Of a stretch of DNA of 43,120 nt, positions 16,522-26,327 are shown in pieces. Each line of letters begins with the position of its first letter. The first letter of the stretch is position 1. The position numbers and the translations under genes were made by a program. The stretch is taken from contig DFXK01000014.1 of assembly GCA_002383165.1 (NCBI GenBank), positions 96,537-139,656 on the forward strand. Direction: 5' to 3'. Origin of the DNA: Flavobacteriales bacterium UBA4110 (GTDB lineage Bacteria > Bacteroidota > Bacteroidia > Flavobacteriales > Weeksellaceae). A model generated the notes under the pieces. It saw only the letters and a list, made by a program, of their open reading frames with translations. It searched no databases and had not been told where the DNA came from.

Positions 16522-16899
16522 ATGGCGAGAATTTCAGGTATTGATTTACCAAAGAACAAAAGAGGCGTTATTGGACTTACTTATATCTACGGTATCGGTA
16601 AGAGCACAGCTTCAGAAATTTTGAAAAACGCTGGAATCAGCGAAGACAAGAAAGTCAACGAATGGAATGACGATGAATTGGCTGCAATCAGAAATTACAT
16701 CACTGAAAACATTAAAGTAGAAGGTGAGCTTAGATCTGAAGTGCAATTGAACATCAAGCGATTGATGGACATAGGATGCCAACGAGGAATACGTCACAGA
16801 CTGGGATTACCTTTAAGAGGCCAAAGAACGAAAAACAATTCTAGAACCCGTAAAGGAAAGAGAAAAACTGTTGCTAACAAGAAAAAGGCAAGTAAATAA
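16522..16899 (+). CDS. rpsM: 30S ribosomal protein S13
   Basis: 125 aa, MARISGIDLPKNKRGVIGLT, helix-two-turn-helix GIGKSTASEILKNAGI, and the conserved RGIRHRLGLPLRGQRTKNNS. The C-terminal basic tail reaches the P site. Confidence 0.98.
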   Translation: MARISGIDLPKNKRGVIGLTYIYGIGKSTASEILKNAGISEDKKVNEWNDDELAAIRNYITENIKVEGELRSEVQLNIKRLMDIGCQRGIRHRLGLPLRGQRTKNNSRTRKGKRKTVANKKKASK

Positions 16900-16914
16900 T
16901 CGTTAGAATTAATT

Positions 16915-17304
16915 ATGGCAAAACAAACTAAAGTTGTTAAAAAAAGAAAAGTAAAGGTTGAGGCTATTGGTGAAGCTCATATTCAGGCTTCCTTCAATAA
17001 CATCATCATTTCTTTAACAAATAAAAACGGAGAGGTTATCTCTTGGGCATCTGCCGGTAAAATGGGTTTCAGAGGTTCTAAAAAGAATACTCCATTCGCA
17101 GCTCAAATGGCTGCAGAAAACTGTTCTCAGGTAGCTTTCGAAGCTGGTCTTAGAAGAGTTAAGGTGTTTGTAAAAGGTCCTGGAGCTGGTAGAGAATCTG
17201 CAATCAGAACACTACACAACTCAGGTATCGAAGTAAGCGAAATCGTTGACGTGACACCTATGCCACACAACGGATGTAGACCACCTAAAAGAAGAAGAGT
17301 ATAA
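16915..17304 (+). CDS. rpsK: 30S ribosomal protein S11
   Basis: 129 aa; HIQASFNNIIISLTNKNGEV, then ASAGKMGFRGSKKNTPFAAQ and the C-terminal DVTPMPHNGCRPPKRRRV. The asparagine of HNG is the residue prone to isoaspartate formation in E. coli S11. Platform protein of the 30S subunit. Confidence 0.98.
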   Translation: MAKQTKVVKKRKVKVEAIGEAHIQASFNNIIISLTNKNGEVISWASAGKMGFRGSKKNTPFAAQMAAENCSQVAFEAGLRRVKVFVKGPGAGRESAIRTLHNSGIEVSEIVDVTPMPHNGCRPPKRRRV

Positions 17305-17330
17305 TCTTTTAATCCTCAAATCTTAAAACA

Positions 17331-17939
17331 ATGGCAAGATATATTGGACCTAAAACAAAAATTGCTAGAAAATTTGGTCAGGCAATTTACGGAGACGATA
17401 AAAACTTCGAGAAAAGAAAAAATCAACCACCAGGACAACACGGTCCTAACAAAAGAAGAGGTGCGAAAAAATCTGAATACGCTACTCAGCTTGCTGAAAA
17501 GCAAAAAGCTAAGTACACTTATGGTATTTTAGAAAGACAATTTGCTAACCTTTTCGATAAAGCACACAGAAGCAAAGGAGTAACTGGTGAGGTTCTTCTT
17601 CAGCTTTGCGAATCAAGATTGGATAATGTAGTTTACAGATTAGGTTTTGCTAAAACAAGAGCTGCTGCTAGACAATTGGTTTCTCACAGACATATTACTG
17701 TAAACGGGGAGCTGGTAAACATTCCTTCTTATTTGCTAAAAGCTGGTGACGAGATTGCTGTAAGAGAAAAATCTAAATCTCTGGAGGTGATTTCTGATGC
17801 TTTGGCTTCAAAAGCAAATTATGAGTGGTTACAATTCAATGACGAGAAAAAAACTGGTACTTTCACAAGTGCACCTGAGAGAATTCAGATTCCTGAAGAC
17901 ATCAAAGAACAGTTGATCGTCGAATTATACTCTAAATAA
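17331..17939 (+). CDS. rpsD: 30S ribosomal protein S4
   Basis: 202 aa; MARYIGPKTKIARKFGQAIY and an S4 RNA-binding domain (CESRLDNVVYRLGFAKTRAA, then RQLVSHRHITVNGELVNIPS). It nucleates the 30S 5' domain; in E. coli it is the repressor of this alpha operon. Confidence 0.98.
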   Translation: MARYIGPKTKIARKFGQAIYGDDKNFEKRKNQPPGQHGPNKRRGAKKSEYATQLAEKQKAKYTYGILERQFANLFDKAHRSKGVTGEVLLQLCESRLDNVVYRLGFAKTRAAARQLVSHRHITVNGELVNIPSYLLKAGDEIAVREKSKSLEVISDALASKANYEWLQFNDEKKTGTFTSAPERIQIPEDIKEQLIVELYSK

Positions 17940-17970
17940 TAATTTTTTCAAATTTTTGCTCAACCAGACT

Positions 17971-18966
17971 ATGGCAATTTTAACATTTATAAAACCCGAT
18001 AAAGTAATCCTGTTAAACTCGACAGATTTTAAAGGACAATTCGAATTCAGACCTTTAGAACCAGGTTTCGGGCTTACAATCGGTAATGCATTGAGAAGAG
18101 TTTTACTTTCTTCTCTGGAAGGATATGCTATTTCATCTATCAAAATAGAAGGCGTAGAGCACGAATTTTCAACTATACCGGGAGTGATTGAAGATGTTAC
18201 TGAAATCATTCTTAATCTTAAACAATTACGTCTAAAAGCTAAAACTGAAAATCCGGGAAGTGAGCAGGTAACTGCAAAGGTTTCTGGAAAAGATGTAGTG
18301 ACTGCTGGCGATCTTGGAGATTCAATCGTTAATTTCGAGATCCTTAACCCAGATTTGGTAATTGCAACTTTAGCAAAAGATGTAACGTTTGAAATTACTT
18401 TTAATATTGAAAAAGGTAGAGGTTATGTTCCTTCTGATCAGAATAAATCAAACAATGCTCCGATAGGAACTATTGCTATTGATTCTATCTTTACTCCGAT
18501 AAAAAAAGTACAGTACAGTATAGAAAATTACCGTGTAGAGCAAAAAACAGACTACGAAAAACTAGTATTGGATATTGAAACTGATGGATCAATCACACCT
18601 CAGAATGCTTTAACTGAAGCTTCTAAGATCTTGATCTATCACTTTATGTTGTTCTCTGATGAAAGAATCACTCTTGAAACAGAGGCTGTGAAGGCATCCA
18701 TTCAATACGACGAAGAAACACTTCACACAAGACAACTTCTTAAGTCAAAATTGGCAGATATGGACCTATCTGTAAGAGCCCTAAACTGTCTGAAAGCTGC
18801 TGAAGTAGAAACCCTTGGTGAGTTAGTTTCTTTTAGTAAGTCTGATTTGATGAAATTCAGAAATTTTGGTAAAAAATCTTTAACAGAACTTGAAGAATTG
18901 GTTCACTCAAAAGGACTAAATTTCGGGTTTGATGTTGCAAAATATAAGTTAGACGCTGATAAATAA
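17971..18966 (+). CDS. rpoA: RNA polymerase alpha subunit
   Basis: 331 aa from the ATG at 17971 (MAILTFIKPDKVILLNSTDF). A TTG-initiated frame adds five residues upstream but does not match the family. The alpha-NTD (about residues 1-230) has FRPLEPGFGLTIGNALRRVL, the dimerisation helix. The alpha-CTD near residues 255-320 has LSVRALNCLKAAEVETLGEL and RNFGKKSLTELEELVHSKGL, which contact DNA and activators. Placed between rpsD and rplQ as usual. Confidence 0.97.
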   Translation: MAILTFIKPDKVILLNSTDFKGQFEFRPLEPGFGLTIGNALRRVLLSSLEGYAISSIKIEGVEHEFSTIPGVIEDVTEIILNLKQLRLKAKTENPGSEQVTAKVSGKDVVTAGDLGDSIVNFEILNPDLVIATLAKDVTFEITFNIEKGRGYVPSDQNKSNNAPIGTIAIDSIFTPIKKVQYSIENYRVEQKTDYEKLVLDIETDGSITPQNALTEASKILIYHFMLFSDERITLETEAVKASIQYDEETLHTRQLLKSKLADMDLSVRALNCLKAAEVETLGELVSFSKSDLMKFRNFGKKSLTELEELVHSKGLNFGFDVAKYKLDADK

Positions 18967-18974
18967 TCCTCAAA

Positions 18975-19490
18975 ATGAGACACGGAAAAAAGATAAATCA
19001 CTTAGGTAGAACTGCACCACACAGAAAAGCAATGCTTTCTAATATGGCTTGTTCCCTAATTGAACATAAAAGAATCAACACTACTGTTGCTAAAGCGAAA
19101 GCTTTAAGAGTTTACGTGGAACCAATCCTGACGAAAGCTAAAGAAGATACAACGCACAATAGAAGAATCGTTTTCTCTTACTTGCAAAGTAAAGAAGCGG
19201 TTACTGAATTGTTCAGAACTGTAGCTCCTAAAATCGCTGAAAGAAATGGTGGTTACACAAGAATCATCAAGACTGGTTTCAGACCTGGTGATGCTGCGGA
19301 TACTGCATTAATCGAGTTGGTAGATTTCAACGATATCTACAATCCAAACGAAGAAGAAAAGAAAACAACAAGAAGAAGCAGAAGATCTACTGCAAAGAAA
19401 GAAACTGCTCCTGTTGCTGAAACTTCTGAAGCTAAAGTGGAAGAAACTCCTGCTGCAGAAACTTCTACAGAAGAAAAAACTGAAGAATAA
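18975..19490 (+). CDS. rplQ: 50S ribosomal protein L17 with acidic C-terminal extension
   Basis: 171 aa. The L17 core MRHGKKINHLGRTAPHRKAM to GFRPGDAADTALIELVDFND fills about 120 residues. The rest is a low-complexity tail, first basic (KKTTRRSRRSTAKKE), then rich in Ala, Glu and Thr, ending STEEKTEE. Such tails vary in Bacteroidota. Last gene of the superoperon; a strong terminator follows. Confidence 0.97.
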   Translation: MRHGKKINHLGRTAPHRKAMLSNMACSLIEHKRINTTVAKAKALRVYVEPILTKAKEDTTHNRRIVFSYLQSKEAVTELFRTVAPKIAERNGGYTRIIKTGFRPGDAADTALIELVDFNDIYNPNEEEKKTTRRSRRSTAKKETAPVAETSEAKVEETPAAETSTEEKTEE

Positions 19491-19511
19491 TATTTTCCAG
19501 TTTTTAAATAT

Positions 19512-19541
19512 AAAACCATCTCGAAGGAGATGGTTTTTTTG
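19512..19541 (+). terminator. Terminator of the ribosomal superoperon
   Basis: AAAACCATCTC (19512-19522) pairs with GAGATGGTTTT (19527-19537), GAAG tetraloop, then a T run. Confidence 0.9.
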
Positions 19542-19597
19542 TTTTGTGAAATAATTAAAACATTTATTTTAGCGTTCTAATATTGTATCAATAGTTT

Positions 19598-20974
19598 ATG
19601 AATATTTATAGTAAAACACAGTCTTTATTTTTTTTAATATGCAGTCTGCTCATATTTTCCCAATCTAGTATTCCGGTTTATACATTACCCAAAATCAAGT
19701 CCAACATTACTCTTCCTGTGTCGCTGCCGGTCTCGGAGATCAATAATCTTATTAATCAATCTGTGAAAGGTGTTTTGTATGAGGATCAATCTTATACGGA
19801 TAATAACAATGACCAGTTCAAAGTCAAAGTAGAAAAGCAGGGTAATATCGCCATAAAAGCTTTGACCAATAATAGACTGATGATTTCTGTACCGCTAAAG
19901 ATCTGGGCAGAAAAAGGCTATGGAACGCTGGGTTATTATATGTATCAGGATACCAATTTTAATCTGATTATGAATTTTATTACCAGTCTCGCTGCAACAC
20001 CTGACTGGAAACTGAACACTAAGACCACGACTGCCGGATTTGTATGGACGCAGAAACCTGTTTTAGATTATGGTAAAGTCAAAATTCCGATTGCCTCTTT
20101 TATTGAATCCGTATTAAAGGAACAACAAAATAGATTTACAACAATTATAGACCAGCAAATCAAATCTCAATTCAATCTCCAGCCTCAATTGGTTATGGCG
20201 TGGAATCAGTTTTCCAAACCTATTAACGTGTCCCAAGAATATAATACTTGGCTGAAAATATCTCCGCAAAATACCTATATGACACCGCTTCAAGTTTTTC
20301 AGGATAAAATCAAAACCACAGTTGGGATCGATTTATTTTCGGAAACTTTTGTAGGAAAGATGCCTCTGCCTACTAAAGATGTAACTTCCGTTCCTAATTT
20401 TGTTGTCAAACCAGAGCTCCCAAATATATTTAACCTCCAAACCACCGCTAATATTATTTTCGATGAAGCAACAAAAATTGCAAGGCAGCAATTTCTTAAT
20501 AAAGAATTTCCTCTGAACAATGAGAAAAACAAAGTAAAGGTGGATGATATCAAAGTCTATGGGGAAAAAGAAAACATCGTGATTGAAGTAAAAGCAAAAG
20601 GCGGTGTAACCGGAACAGCCTTTATAAAAGGGAAACCAGCCTATGATGCGCTAAGCCATAAGATTGTACTGACACAGACAGACTTCAATCTTAAAACTAA
20701 AAACTTTTTTCAAAAAGCACTTACGGTTTTATTTGAAGGTAAGATCCGCAAAATGATTGAAAATGATTATGGCATACCGCTTCTGGATATCGAAAATTCT
20801 TCTAAGAAAAGCCTAATGGAGAGTTTTAATAAAGAATATTATAAGGGAATACGCCTACAAGGTAATGTTATAGAACTGAAGCCGACACAGTTTTTGCTTT
20901 CGGAAAGTTACATAACCGTCGTAATAGATACCAAAGCACAGCTCCAGATGAATATTTCCGGACTTAGCTTTTGA
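19598..20974 (+). CDS. DUF4403 family exported protein
   Basis: 458 aa. Signal peptide about residues 1-22 (SLFFLICSLLIFSQSSIP). The mature part has LPVSEINNLINQSVKGVLYE, LKIWAEKGYG and paired repeats of 'Ixxxx(L/I)xxxFxxKI', which I recognise from the DUF4403 family of envelope proteins (lipid-binding-like tubular fold inferred, function unknown). The C-terminus ends IDTKAQLQMNISGLSF. Single gene between the superoperon terminator and the protease gene. Confidence 0.75.
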   Translation: MNIYSKTQSLFFLICSLLIFSQSSIPVYTLPKIKSNITLPVSLPVSEINNLINQSVKGVLYEDQSYTDNNNDQFKVKVEKQGNIAIKALTNNRLMISVPLKIWAEKGYGTLGYYMYQDTNFNLIMNFITSLAATPDWKLNTKTTTAGFVWTQKPVLDYGKVKIPIASFIESVLKEQQNRFTTIIDQQIKSQFNLQPQLVMAWNQFSKPINVSQEYNTWLKISPQNTYMTPLQVFQDKIKTTVGIDLFSETFVGKMPLPTKDVTSVPNFVVKPELPNIFNLQTTANIIFDEATKIARQQFLNKEFPLNNEKNKVKVDDIKVYGEKENIVIEVKAKGGVTGTAFIKGKPAYDALSHKIVLTQTDFNLKTKNFFQKALTVLFEGKIRKMIENDYGIPLLDIENSSKKSLMESFNKEYYKGIRLQGNVIELKPTQFLLSESYITVVIDTKAQLQMNISGLSF

Positions 20975-21051
20975 TAATTTATTAAGTTTATTTCATTTTT
21001 GCCGATATAATTATGTAGAATATTTATATTTGTTAGCAATTAAATATTAAA

Positions 21052-23598
21052 ATGAAAAAAACTCTATCTTTTGCCATAGTTTTAGCTTATGCTTGCGGGT
21101 TTGCTCAGGAATCCAAAGAACTTTCTCGCTTGAAAAATGAAATGAAAGCCAACGTTACCATCAGTAACAGTACATCGAACCCTAACTTTATTTATTTTTC
21201 ACAATCTGTTAAGCTGAAATCCACAGATACAAAAACTAAAGCCTCTGAATTTCTTAATGAAAACTTTAAAGCATTTAATCTGAGATCTGCGAATGATCTT
21301 GTTTTCTTGCAGGAGACAACGGATAACTATGGTCTGAAAAATGTGACCTACAGACAGCAATACCAAGGTGTTCCCGTGTATGACGGTTTACTGAAATTTC
21401 ATTTTAATGCGAAAGAAGAATTATCATCGATCAACGGCAATAGTATCTCCATAACCAAGCTAAATACTGTTCCGGATATTACTGCAGCAGAAGCAGAAAT
21501 CATCGCTAAAGATATTGTCTCAAAACAGGATTTGAATAAATCCAATACACCACTTCAAACCGCAAAAACGAATCTTCTCATCTTTCCCAAAAACCTGATG
21601 CAAGGCGGAATTGTTACACCTTATTTAGCCTATCAGATAGAAGTGACCAACAAAAAAGATGTGAGAGAATATATTTTTATTAATGCTCACACAGGTGAAT
21701 TAGTAGAACAGTTTACAGGTATACATCCTATTGATAGAAAACTTTATGAAACCAATACCAATGCTTCTAATCTGAAGTGGAAAGAAGGTGATGCTTTTCC
21801 TGGAACATTTAGCAATTGGCAGCAGAACGAAGTCGTAACTTCTGAACACGTTTATAATTTCTTTAAGAATGCATTCGGGTATGTGTCTTATGATGCGGCA
21901 GATCATACAATGATTACGGTTAATAATGATCCCACCATTTCCTGTCCCAATGCAAGATGGAACGGAACTTATGCCGGATACTGTGATGGGACTGCAACAG
22001 ATGATGTTATTGCACACGAGTGGGGGCACGCCTATACAGAATATACAAGCGGGTTGATCTATCAATACCAATCTGGAGCGCTAAACGAATCTTATTCCGA
22101 TGTTTGGGGTGAAACAATTGACCTTATCAATAATTATATGGACGAGGGTGAAAACCTGTCCGTAAGAACAACTACAGCCTGCTCAGGATCTTTAAGATGG
22201 AAAATGGGAGAAGATGCCACTGCTTTCGGAGGTGCTATCCGAGATATGTGGAATCCGAACTGTAACGGCGATCCTGCAAAAGTTTTGGATGCTGCCAATT
22301 ATTATTGCGGCACTGCCGATTCAGGAGGCGTGCACACCAATTCAGGTGTGACCAACCACTTATATGCGTTATTGGTAGACGGCGGTACTTACAACGGATA
22401 CACAATGACCGGGATGGGTTTTGTAAAGGCTGCACATCTATGGTGGAGAGCACAAAAGAATTACCTTACAGCAACCAGCGATTTTGCTAATTTTGCCGAT
22501 GCGCTGGAAGCATCTGCCAATGATTTAATCGGCGTTAATCTAGAGGGATTATCAACTACTGGAACACCTGCAGGTGTAACTGGGCAATCTATCACTTTAG
22601 CAGATGTACAAAATGTTAAAAATGGTATTCTTGCCGTACAGCTCAGAACCTCTCCAGCAACTCAGTGTAATTATACGCCACTGCTAGCACAGAGTGCTCC
22701 AAGCTTATGCGCCAATGCAACGAACAATCCGCTTTTTAAAGAAGATTGGGAAAATGGTTTAGGAAACTGGACGGTAACCAATGTTCCAACTAAACCGTCC
22801 ACTTGGGAAGCAAGAGATTGGACTATAAAATCTAATTTGCCGAAAAGCAGACCCGGAAAAGCAATCTTTGCTATAGATCCAATTAACGGCGATTGTGCAT
22901 CCAATTTACAAAACGGAATCCTAAGGCTGGAAAGTCCAACAATCACGATACCGACTTTTACCAGCGGTAAGTATGAAATGGCATTTAATCATTATGTCGC
23001 GACAGAAGCTACTTGGGATGGAGGAAATATTAAATATAGTTTAAATGGAGGTTCTTGGACATTGTTACCAGTAACTGCGTTTACACAAAATGGTTATAAT
23101 AGTACTTTGGACGGAACTTCTCAGAGTGATAATCCATTGAAAGGACAAAGAGCATTCACAGGAACAGATGGTGGGTCTCTTGGTGGAAGCTGGGGTCAAA
23201 GTGTTATTGACCTGTCAAAACTTGGCGTAACTTCCGGTTCCAAAATAAAATTCAGATTCGAATTGGGAACAGATGGCTGTAACGGTGTAGAAGGCTGGTA
23301 TTTGGATGAGCTATATATTTATAACTGCAGCACACTTGCTGTAGAAGATGCTCAGAAACAAAATTCAATCAGTGTTTATCCGAACCCAACTTCAGGTTTT
23401 GTAACGATTCAGAATAAGAATAATTCTAACTTAAAAAATGTTGAGATTTATAATGTTGCAGGCCAATTGGTTCAAAGATTCAATGTGAGCAATGCTAAAA
23501 ATGCGTCTTTGGATATGAGTCAGTTAACGAATGGAACTTATGTTCTGAAAGTAATTTCTGAAACTGAAACTAATTCTGTGAAAGTCATTAAAAAGTAA
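21052..23598 (+). CDS. Secreted M4-family zinc metalloprotease with T9SS sorting domain
   Basis: 848 aa. Signal peptide residues 1-18 (ending GFAQ), then an FTP/PepSY-type propeptide (YRQQYQGVPVYDGLLKFHFN). The catalytic domain has H322-E-W-G-H326 and the third zinc ligand E346 in NESYSD, exactly 20 residues later as in thermolysin, plus VHTNSGVTNHLYALLVDGG with the catalytic-site histidine region. A jelly-roll-like domain (about residues 560-755, EDWENGLGNWTV to LDELYIYNCS) follows. The last 75 residues (SVYPNPTSGFVTIQN to TYVLKVISETETNSVKVIKK) are a type A T9SS sorting domain. Predicted to be exported by Sec, then T9SS, to the surface or medium as a bacillolysin-like protease. A TATATTTG -7-like element lies at 21025. 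Confidence 0.93.
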   Translation: MKKTLSFAIVLAYACGFAQESKELSRLKNEMKANVTISNSTSNPNFIYFSQSVKLKSTDTKTKASEFLNENFKAFNLRSANDLVFLQETTDNYGLKNVTYRQQYQGVPVYDGLLKFHFNAKEELSSINGNSISITKLNTVPDITAAEAEIIAKDIVSKQDLNKSNTPLQTAKTNLLIFPKNLMQGGIVTPYLAYQIEVTNKKDVREYIFINAHTGELVEQFTGIHPIDRKLYETNTNASNLKWKEGDAFPGTFSNWQQNEVVTSEHVYNFFKNAFGYVSYDAADHTMITVNNDPTISCPNARWNGTYAGYCDGTATDDVIAHEWGHAYTEYTSGLIYQYQSGALNESYSDVWGETIDLINNYMDEGENLSVRTTTACSGSLRWKMGEDATAFGGAIRDMWNPNCNGDPAKVLDAANYYCGTADSGGVHTNSGVTNHLYALLVDGGTYNGYTMTGMGFVKAAHLWWRAQKNYLTATSDFANFADALEASANDLIGVNLEGLSTTGTPAGVTGQSITLADVQNVKNGILAVQLRTSPATQCNYTPLLAQSAPSLCANATNNPLFKEDWENGLGNWTVTNVPTKPSTWEARDWTIKSNLPKSRPGKAIFAIDPINGDCASNLQNGILRLESPTITIPTFTSGKYEMAFNHYVATEATWDGGNIKYSLNGGSWTLLPVTAFTQNGYNSTLDGTSQSDNPLKGQRAFTGTDGGSLGGSWGQSVIDLSKLGVTSGSKIKFRFELGTDGCNGVEGWYLDELYIYNCSTLAVEDAQKQNSISVYPNPTSGFVTIQNKNNSNLKNVEIYNVAGQLVQRFNVSNAKNASLDMSQLTNGTYVLKVISETETNSVKVIKK

Positions 23599-23622
23599 TC
23601 TTTCGAGTTATTTATCATAATA

Positions 23623-23655
23623 AAAATGCTTCTGAATTATCAGAAGCATTTTATT
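23623..23655. terminator. Bidirectional terminator between protease and deoD
   Basis: AAAATGCTTCTGA (23623-23635) pairs perfectly with TCAGAAGCATTTT (23640-23652), loop ATTA. Confidence 0.88.
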
Positions 23656-23707
23656 TTAATGTCAATCAAAGTTCTAATCTCTTACTTCTAAACTCTAATA
23701 TCTCAAA

Positions 23708-24415
23708 TTAAAACTTAATCGCTGTTTCAAGAGATAATTCCATCATTGTTCTCAATGCTTTTTCTCTTTGGTCAGCCGAGATTTGCTCGTGTGTTGGGAT
23801 GATGTCAGAAACTGTTAAAATTGTTGCTGCATTTTTACCAAGATGTTTGGCATTAGCAAAAAGCGCAAAAGCTTCCATTTCTACTGCAGGACAATTGTGT
23901 CTTACCGCAATTTCCGGAACAGCAGGATCTTTTCTGTAGAAGATATCGCTAGAGTGGATGTTGGTTGCTTTTGCTTCAAGTCCCAATTCTTTTGCTGTTT
24001 CATTGATTTTATCAAAAGCTTTTCCTTGGTTAGAAATGACATCTTCTTCAATTCCCCAAGCAAATTTGGCGTAAGTACTTTCACTGGCTGCATTTTCTAC
24101 ATTCAGGATGTCGAATAATTTCAAATCAGTTGAGTAAGCACCACAAGTTCCGATTCTGATGATCGTCTCAACCTCATACTCAGTAAACAATTCGAAAGAA
24201 TAGATTCCGATACTTGGGAATCCCATTCCGCTCGCGCCAACAGTGATTTCTTTACCTTTATAATTTCCTGTGTAGAAATAGATATTTCTGGTTTGACTTA
24301 CCAATTTGGCGTCGGTCAAAAAGTTATCAGCAATATATTTTGCTCTAAGTGGATCGCCGGGCATCAAAACCGTCTTTGCGATTTCTCCTTTTTTAGCACT
24401 AATGTGAACACTCAT
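23708..24415 (-). CDS. deoD: Purine-nucleoside phosphorylase, DeoD type
   Basis: 235 aa, the normal length of the hexameric bacterial enzyme, which converts purine (deoxy)nucleosides and phosphate to base and (deoxy)ribose-1-phosphate in nucleoside salvage. MSVHISAKKGEIAKTVLMPG-DPLRAKYIA holds the phosphate-binding Gly and Arg. TIIRIGTCGAY has the second phosphate Arg. PAVEMEAFALFA holds the ribose-binding Met-Glu, and TVSDII the catalytic Asp that protonates the purine. Single gene on the minus strand, convergent with the protease. Confidence 0.96.
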   Translation of the reverse strand: MSVHISAKKGEIAKTVLMPGDPLRAKYIADNFLTDAKLVSQTRNIYFYTGNYKGKEITVGASGMGFPSIGIYSFELFTEYEVETIIRIGTCGAYSTDLKLFDILNVENAASESTYAKFAWGIEEDVISNQGKAFDKINETAKELGLEAKATNIHSSDIFYRKDPAVPEIAVRHNCPAVEMEAFALFANAKHLGKNAATILTVSDIIPTHEQISADQREKALRTMMELSLETAIKF

Positions 24416-24506
24416 TTTTATGAATTTTTTTTAAGACCGTGAATATAAAATTTATAATCCGATTTCTGAAATTGATTCCGAAATAAAATTCATAAGCTAG
24501 GTTAAA

Positions 24507-25211
24507 TCATTTATACCTTTCAATAATCCCGGAAAGATAAGTCTTATACTTTTCACTCACCGGGATTCTTTCGTCACCAATAGTCAAACTATTTTTGCCA
24601 ACACTTTGCAAATGCTGAAGCGAAATAATATGCGAATTGTGAACGCGGATAAAATTATCAAAATTCATCTTTTCCATAATTGATTTCATTGTTTGATGCA
24701 CGATCAGTTTTCTGTTATGAGTATAAATCACAATATAATCTTTCAGCGCATTGATTCTCATAATTTCATCCAGATTCAGTTTCACATCTTCATTATTGGA
24801 CCTTACGAAGATGAAAGATTCTTTCAAAGCGTTACTAGTTTCTTGTAGAATTCTTTTGTTATTATAAAGATTAAAACATTTGTAAGTCGCCTTCAAAAAT
24901 CTCTCAAAAGAAAATGGTTTGAGAAGATAATCAATCACATCCATCTCAAAACCTTGGATGGCACAATTGTCATAAGCCGTTGTGATAATGACATTCGGGA
25001 GTTTGTTGAAGCTTTTCAGAAATTCTATTCCGGAAATATTCGGAAGATTGATATCCAGAAAAATCAAATCAACAGTGTTATTCTGCAACACATTAATGGT
25101 TTCCTGGATGTCGTAACAATTCGCCACAAGATTCAGAAAAGGGATTCTGGAGATAAATTCTTCAATCACGTGATGTGCCAATTCTTCATCATCTACTATT
25201 ATACAATTCAT
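24507..25211 (-). CDS. LytTR-family response regulator
   Basis: 234 aa. The receiver domain (1-120) has the acidic pair D7/D8, phosphoacceptor D53 (LIFLDINLPNISG), T78 and K98 (DYLLKPFS). The C-terminal LytTR DNA-binding domain (about 135-234) shows LNLDEIMRINALKDYIVIYT and FIRVHNSHIISLQHLQ. Its start is 2 bp after the sensor kinase stop, so it is the partner of that kinase. Last gene of the Kelch operon. Confidence 0.95.
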   Translation of the reverse strand: MNCIIVDDEELAHHVIEEFISRIPFLNLVANCYDIQETINVLQNNTVDLIFLDINLPNISGIEFLKSFNKLPNVIITTAYDNCAIQGFEMDVIDYLLKPFSFERFLKATYKCFNLYNNKRILQETSNALKESFIFVRSNNEDVKLNLDEIMRINALKDYIVIYTHNRKLIVHQTMKSIMEKMNFDNFIRVHNSHIISLQHLQSVGKNSLTIGDERIPVSEKYKTYLSGIIERYK

Positions 25212-25213
25212 CT

Positions 25214-26260
25214 TTAATTTAATTGAAGTTTTAAACTTATTTCGTATTCAGAGCCATTATCCTTGATATCCAACTGATATTTTTCGGGATAAAGCAAATC
25301 GAGTTTCATTTTTGTATTTTTAATGCCAAGCTGATTATTATCTGTTCTGGCACTGGGTTTATTCTCATAAAAATTTTTGACGTTGAAATCCAAAATGTGA
25401 TCTTGCAAATGAGCTTTGATATCGACTGGACCTTTTCCAAAATCTGCATATTTGAAAGCATTTTCTATAAATGTCAGAAGTAATAAAGGTTCAATCTTAT
25501 AAGCCTCGAAGTTGCCATAGAATTGCCAGTTGATATTGTTGAATTTATTAAATCGGATTGACTGGATCTCGATGTATTTTTTGATGTTGATGATCTCATC
25601 ATTCAGATTGTTTTTCTGTCCGTTTTTGTCATTCAGAACATAACGCATAATATCAGACAAAACCAAAATGACTCTCGGCGTATCTTTGGATTGTGTGATT
25701 GATAAAGAATAAATGCTGTTCAACGCATTGAAGAAAAAATGAGGGTTGATTTGTTCTGTCAGGATTTTCAGTTCGCTGGATTGTCTCTCGAATTCCAAAG
25801 CTTTTATCATTTTCTGGTTTTCCATCCATTTGTCAACAAAAAACAATAATGTGCTGAAAATGATTGAAAACAATCCGATTTTGAAGAATATATCGTGGAG
25901 ATTAAGCCTTTTATTCATCATTCTTTCCGGTCTTGGGAAATCCTTAGGGAAATCTTTTGGAGGAATAGGTGGATGAAGCATTGGTGGGGAAAATAAAATA
26001 GTCAATCCAATATATATCACAAAAAACGAAATCACGATGATGAAAATCGTCTTTGGTTTTTGCTTGATGATATAAGGCAATGACCAATAATAATTGAGAT
26101 AAAATAAAAAAATGGCAGCAACAAAAATCTGAAGATTCATAAGGATCACAAAGTTTCCAAAGACAGAAAAATCCATTATCAATTTGAAAACGATAAGTAT
26201 CATCCAGATAATCCAGTGGTAGATGTAGGTCGTTTGTATGCGTTTCAGAAACGTTTTCAT
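25214..26260 (-). CDS. LytS/YehU-type sensor histidine kinase
   Basis: 348 aa. Four predicted membrane helices (about residues 13-31, 36-58, 70-90, 123-142), with a Pro-rich extracytoplasmic loop between helices 3 and 4 (SPPMLHPPIPPKDFPKDFP). The cytoplasmic kinase has the His_kinase motif INPHFFFNALNSI (phosphoacceptor H174) and a short ATPase with FIENAFKYAD (N267) and GIKNTK (G312). There is no separate ligand domain, so sensing is by the membrane part. In the same operon as the Kelch and DUF4907 lipoproteins, 67 bp after the latter. Confidence 0.93.
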   Translation of the reverse strand: MKTFLKRIQTTYIYHWIIWMILIVFKLIMDFSVFGNFVILMNLQIFVAAIFLFYLNYYWSLPYIIKQKPKTIFIIVISFFVIYIGLTILFSPPMLHPPIPPKDFPKDFPRPERMMNKRLNLHDIFFKIGLFSIIFSTLLFFVDKWMENQKMIKALEFERQSSELKILTEQINPHFFFNALNSIYSLSITQSKDTPRVILVLSDIMRYVLNDKNGQKNNLNDEIINIKKYIEIQSIRFNKFNNINWQFYGNFEAYKIEPLLLLTFIENAFKYADFGKGPVDIKAHLQDHILDFNVKNFYENKPSARTDNNQLGIKNTKMKLDLLYPEKYQLDIKDNGSEYEISLKLQLN

Positions 26261-26327
26261 AACAAGTATTTAAGTTCTTTTTTTAACCGCAAAATTCCTT
26301 CAATATCAGAATTGAAGGAATTATTGC

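Noticed and set aside
17956..17970. TTG start five codons upstream of rpoA
   Set aside because: The family starts MAILxFxKPDKV, which matches the ATG at 17971.
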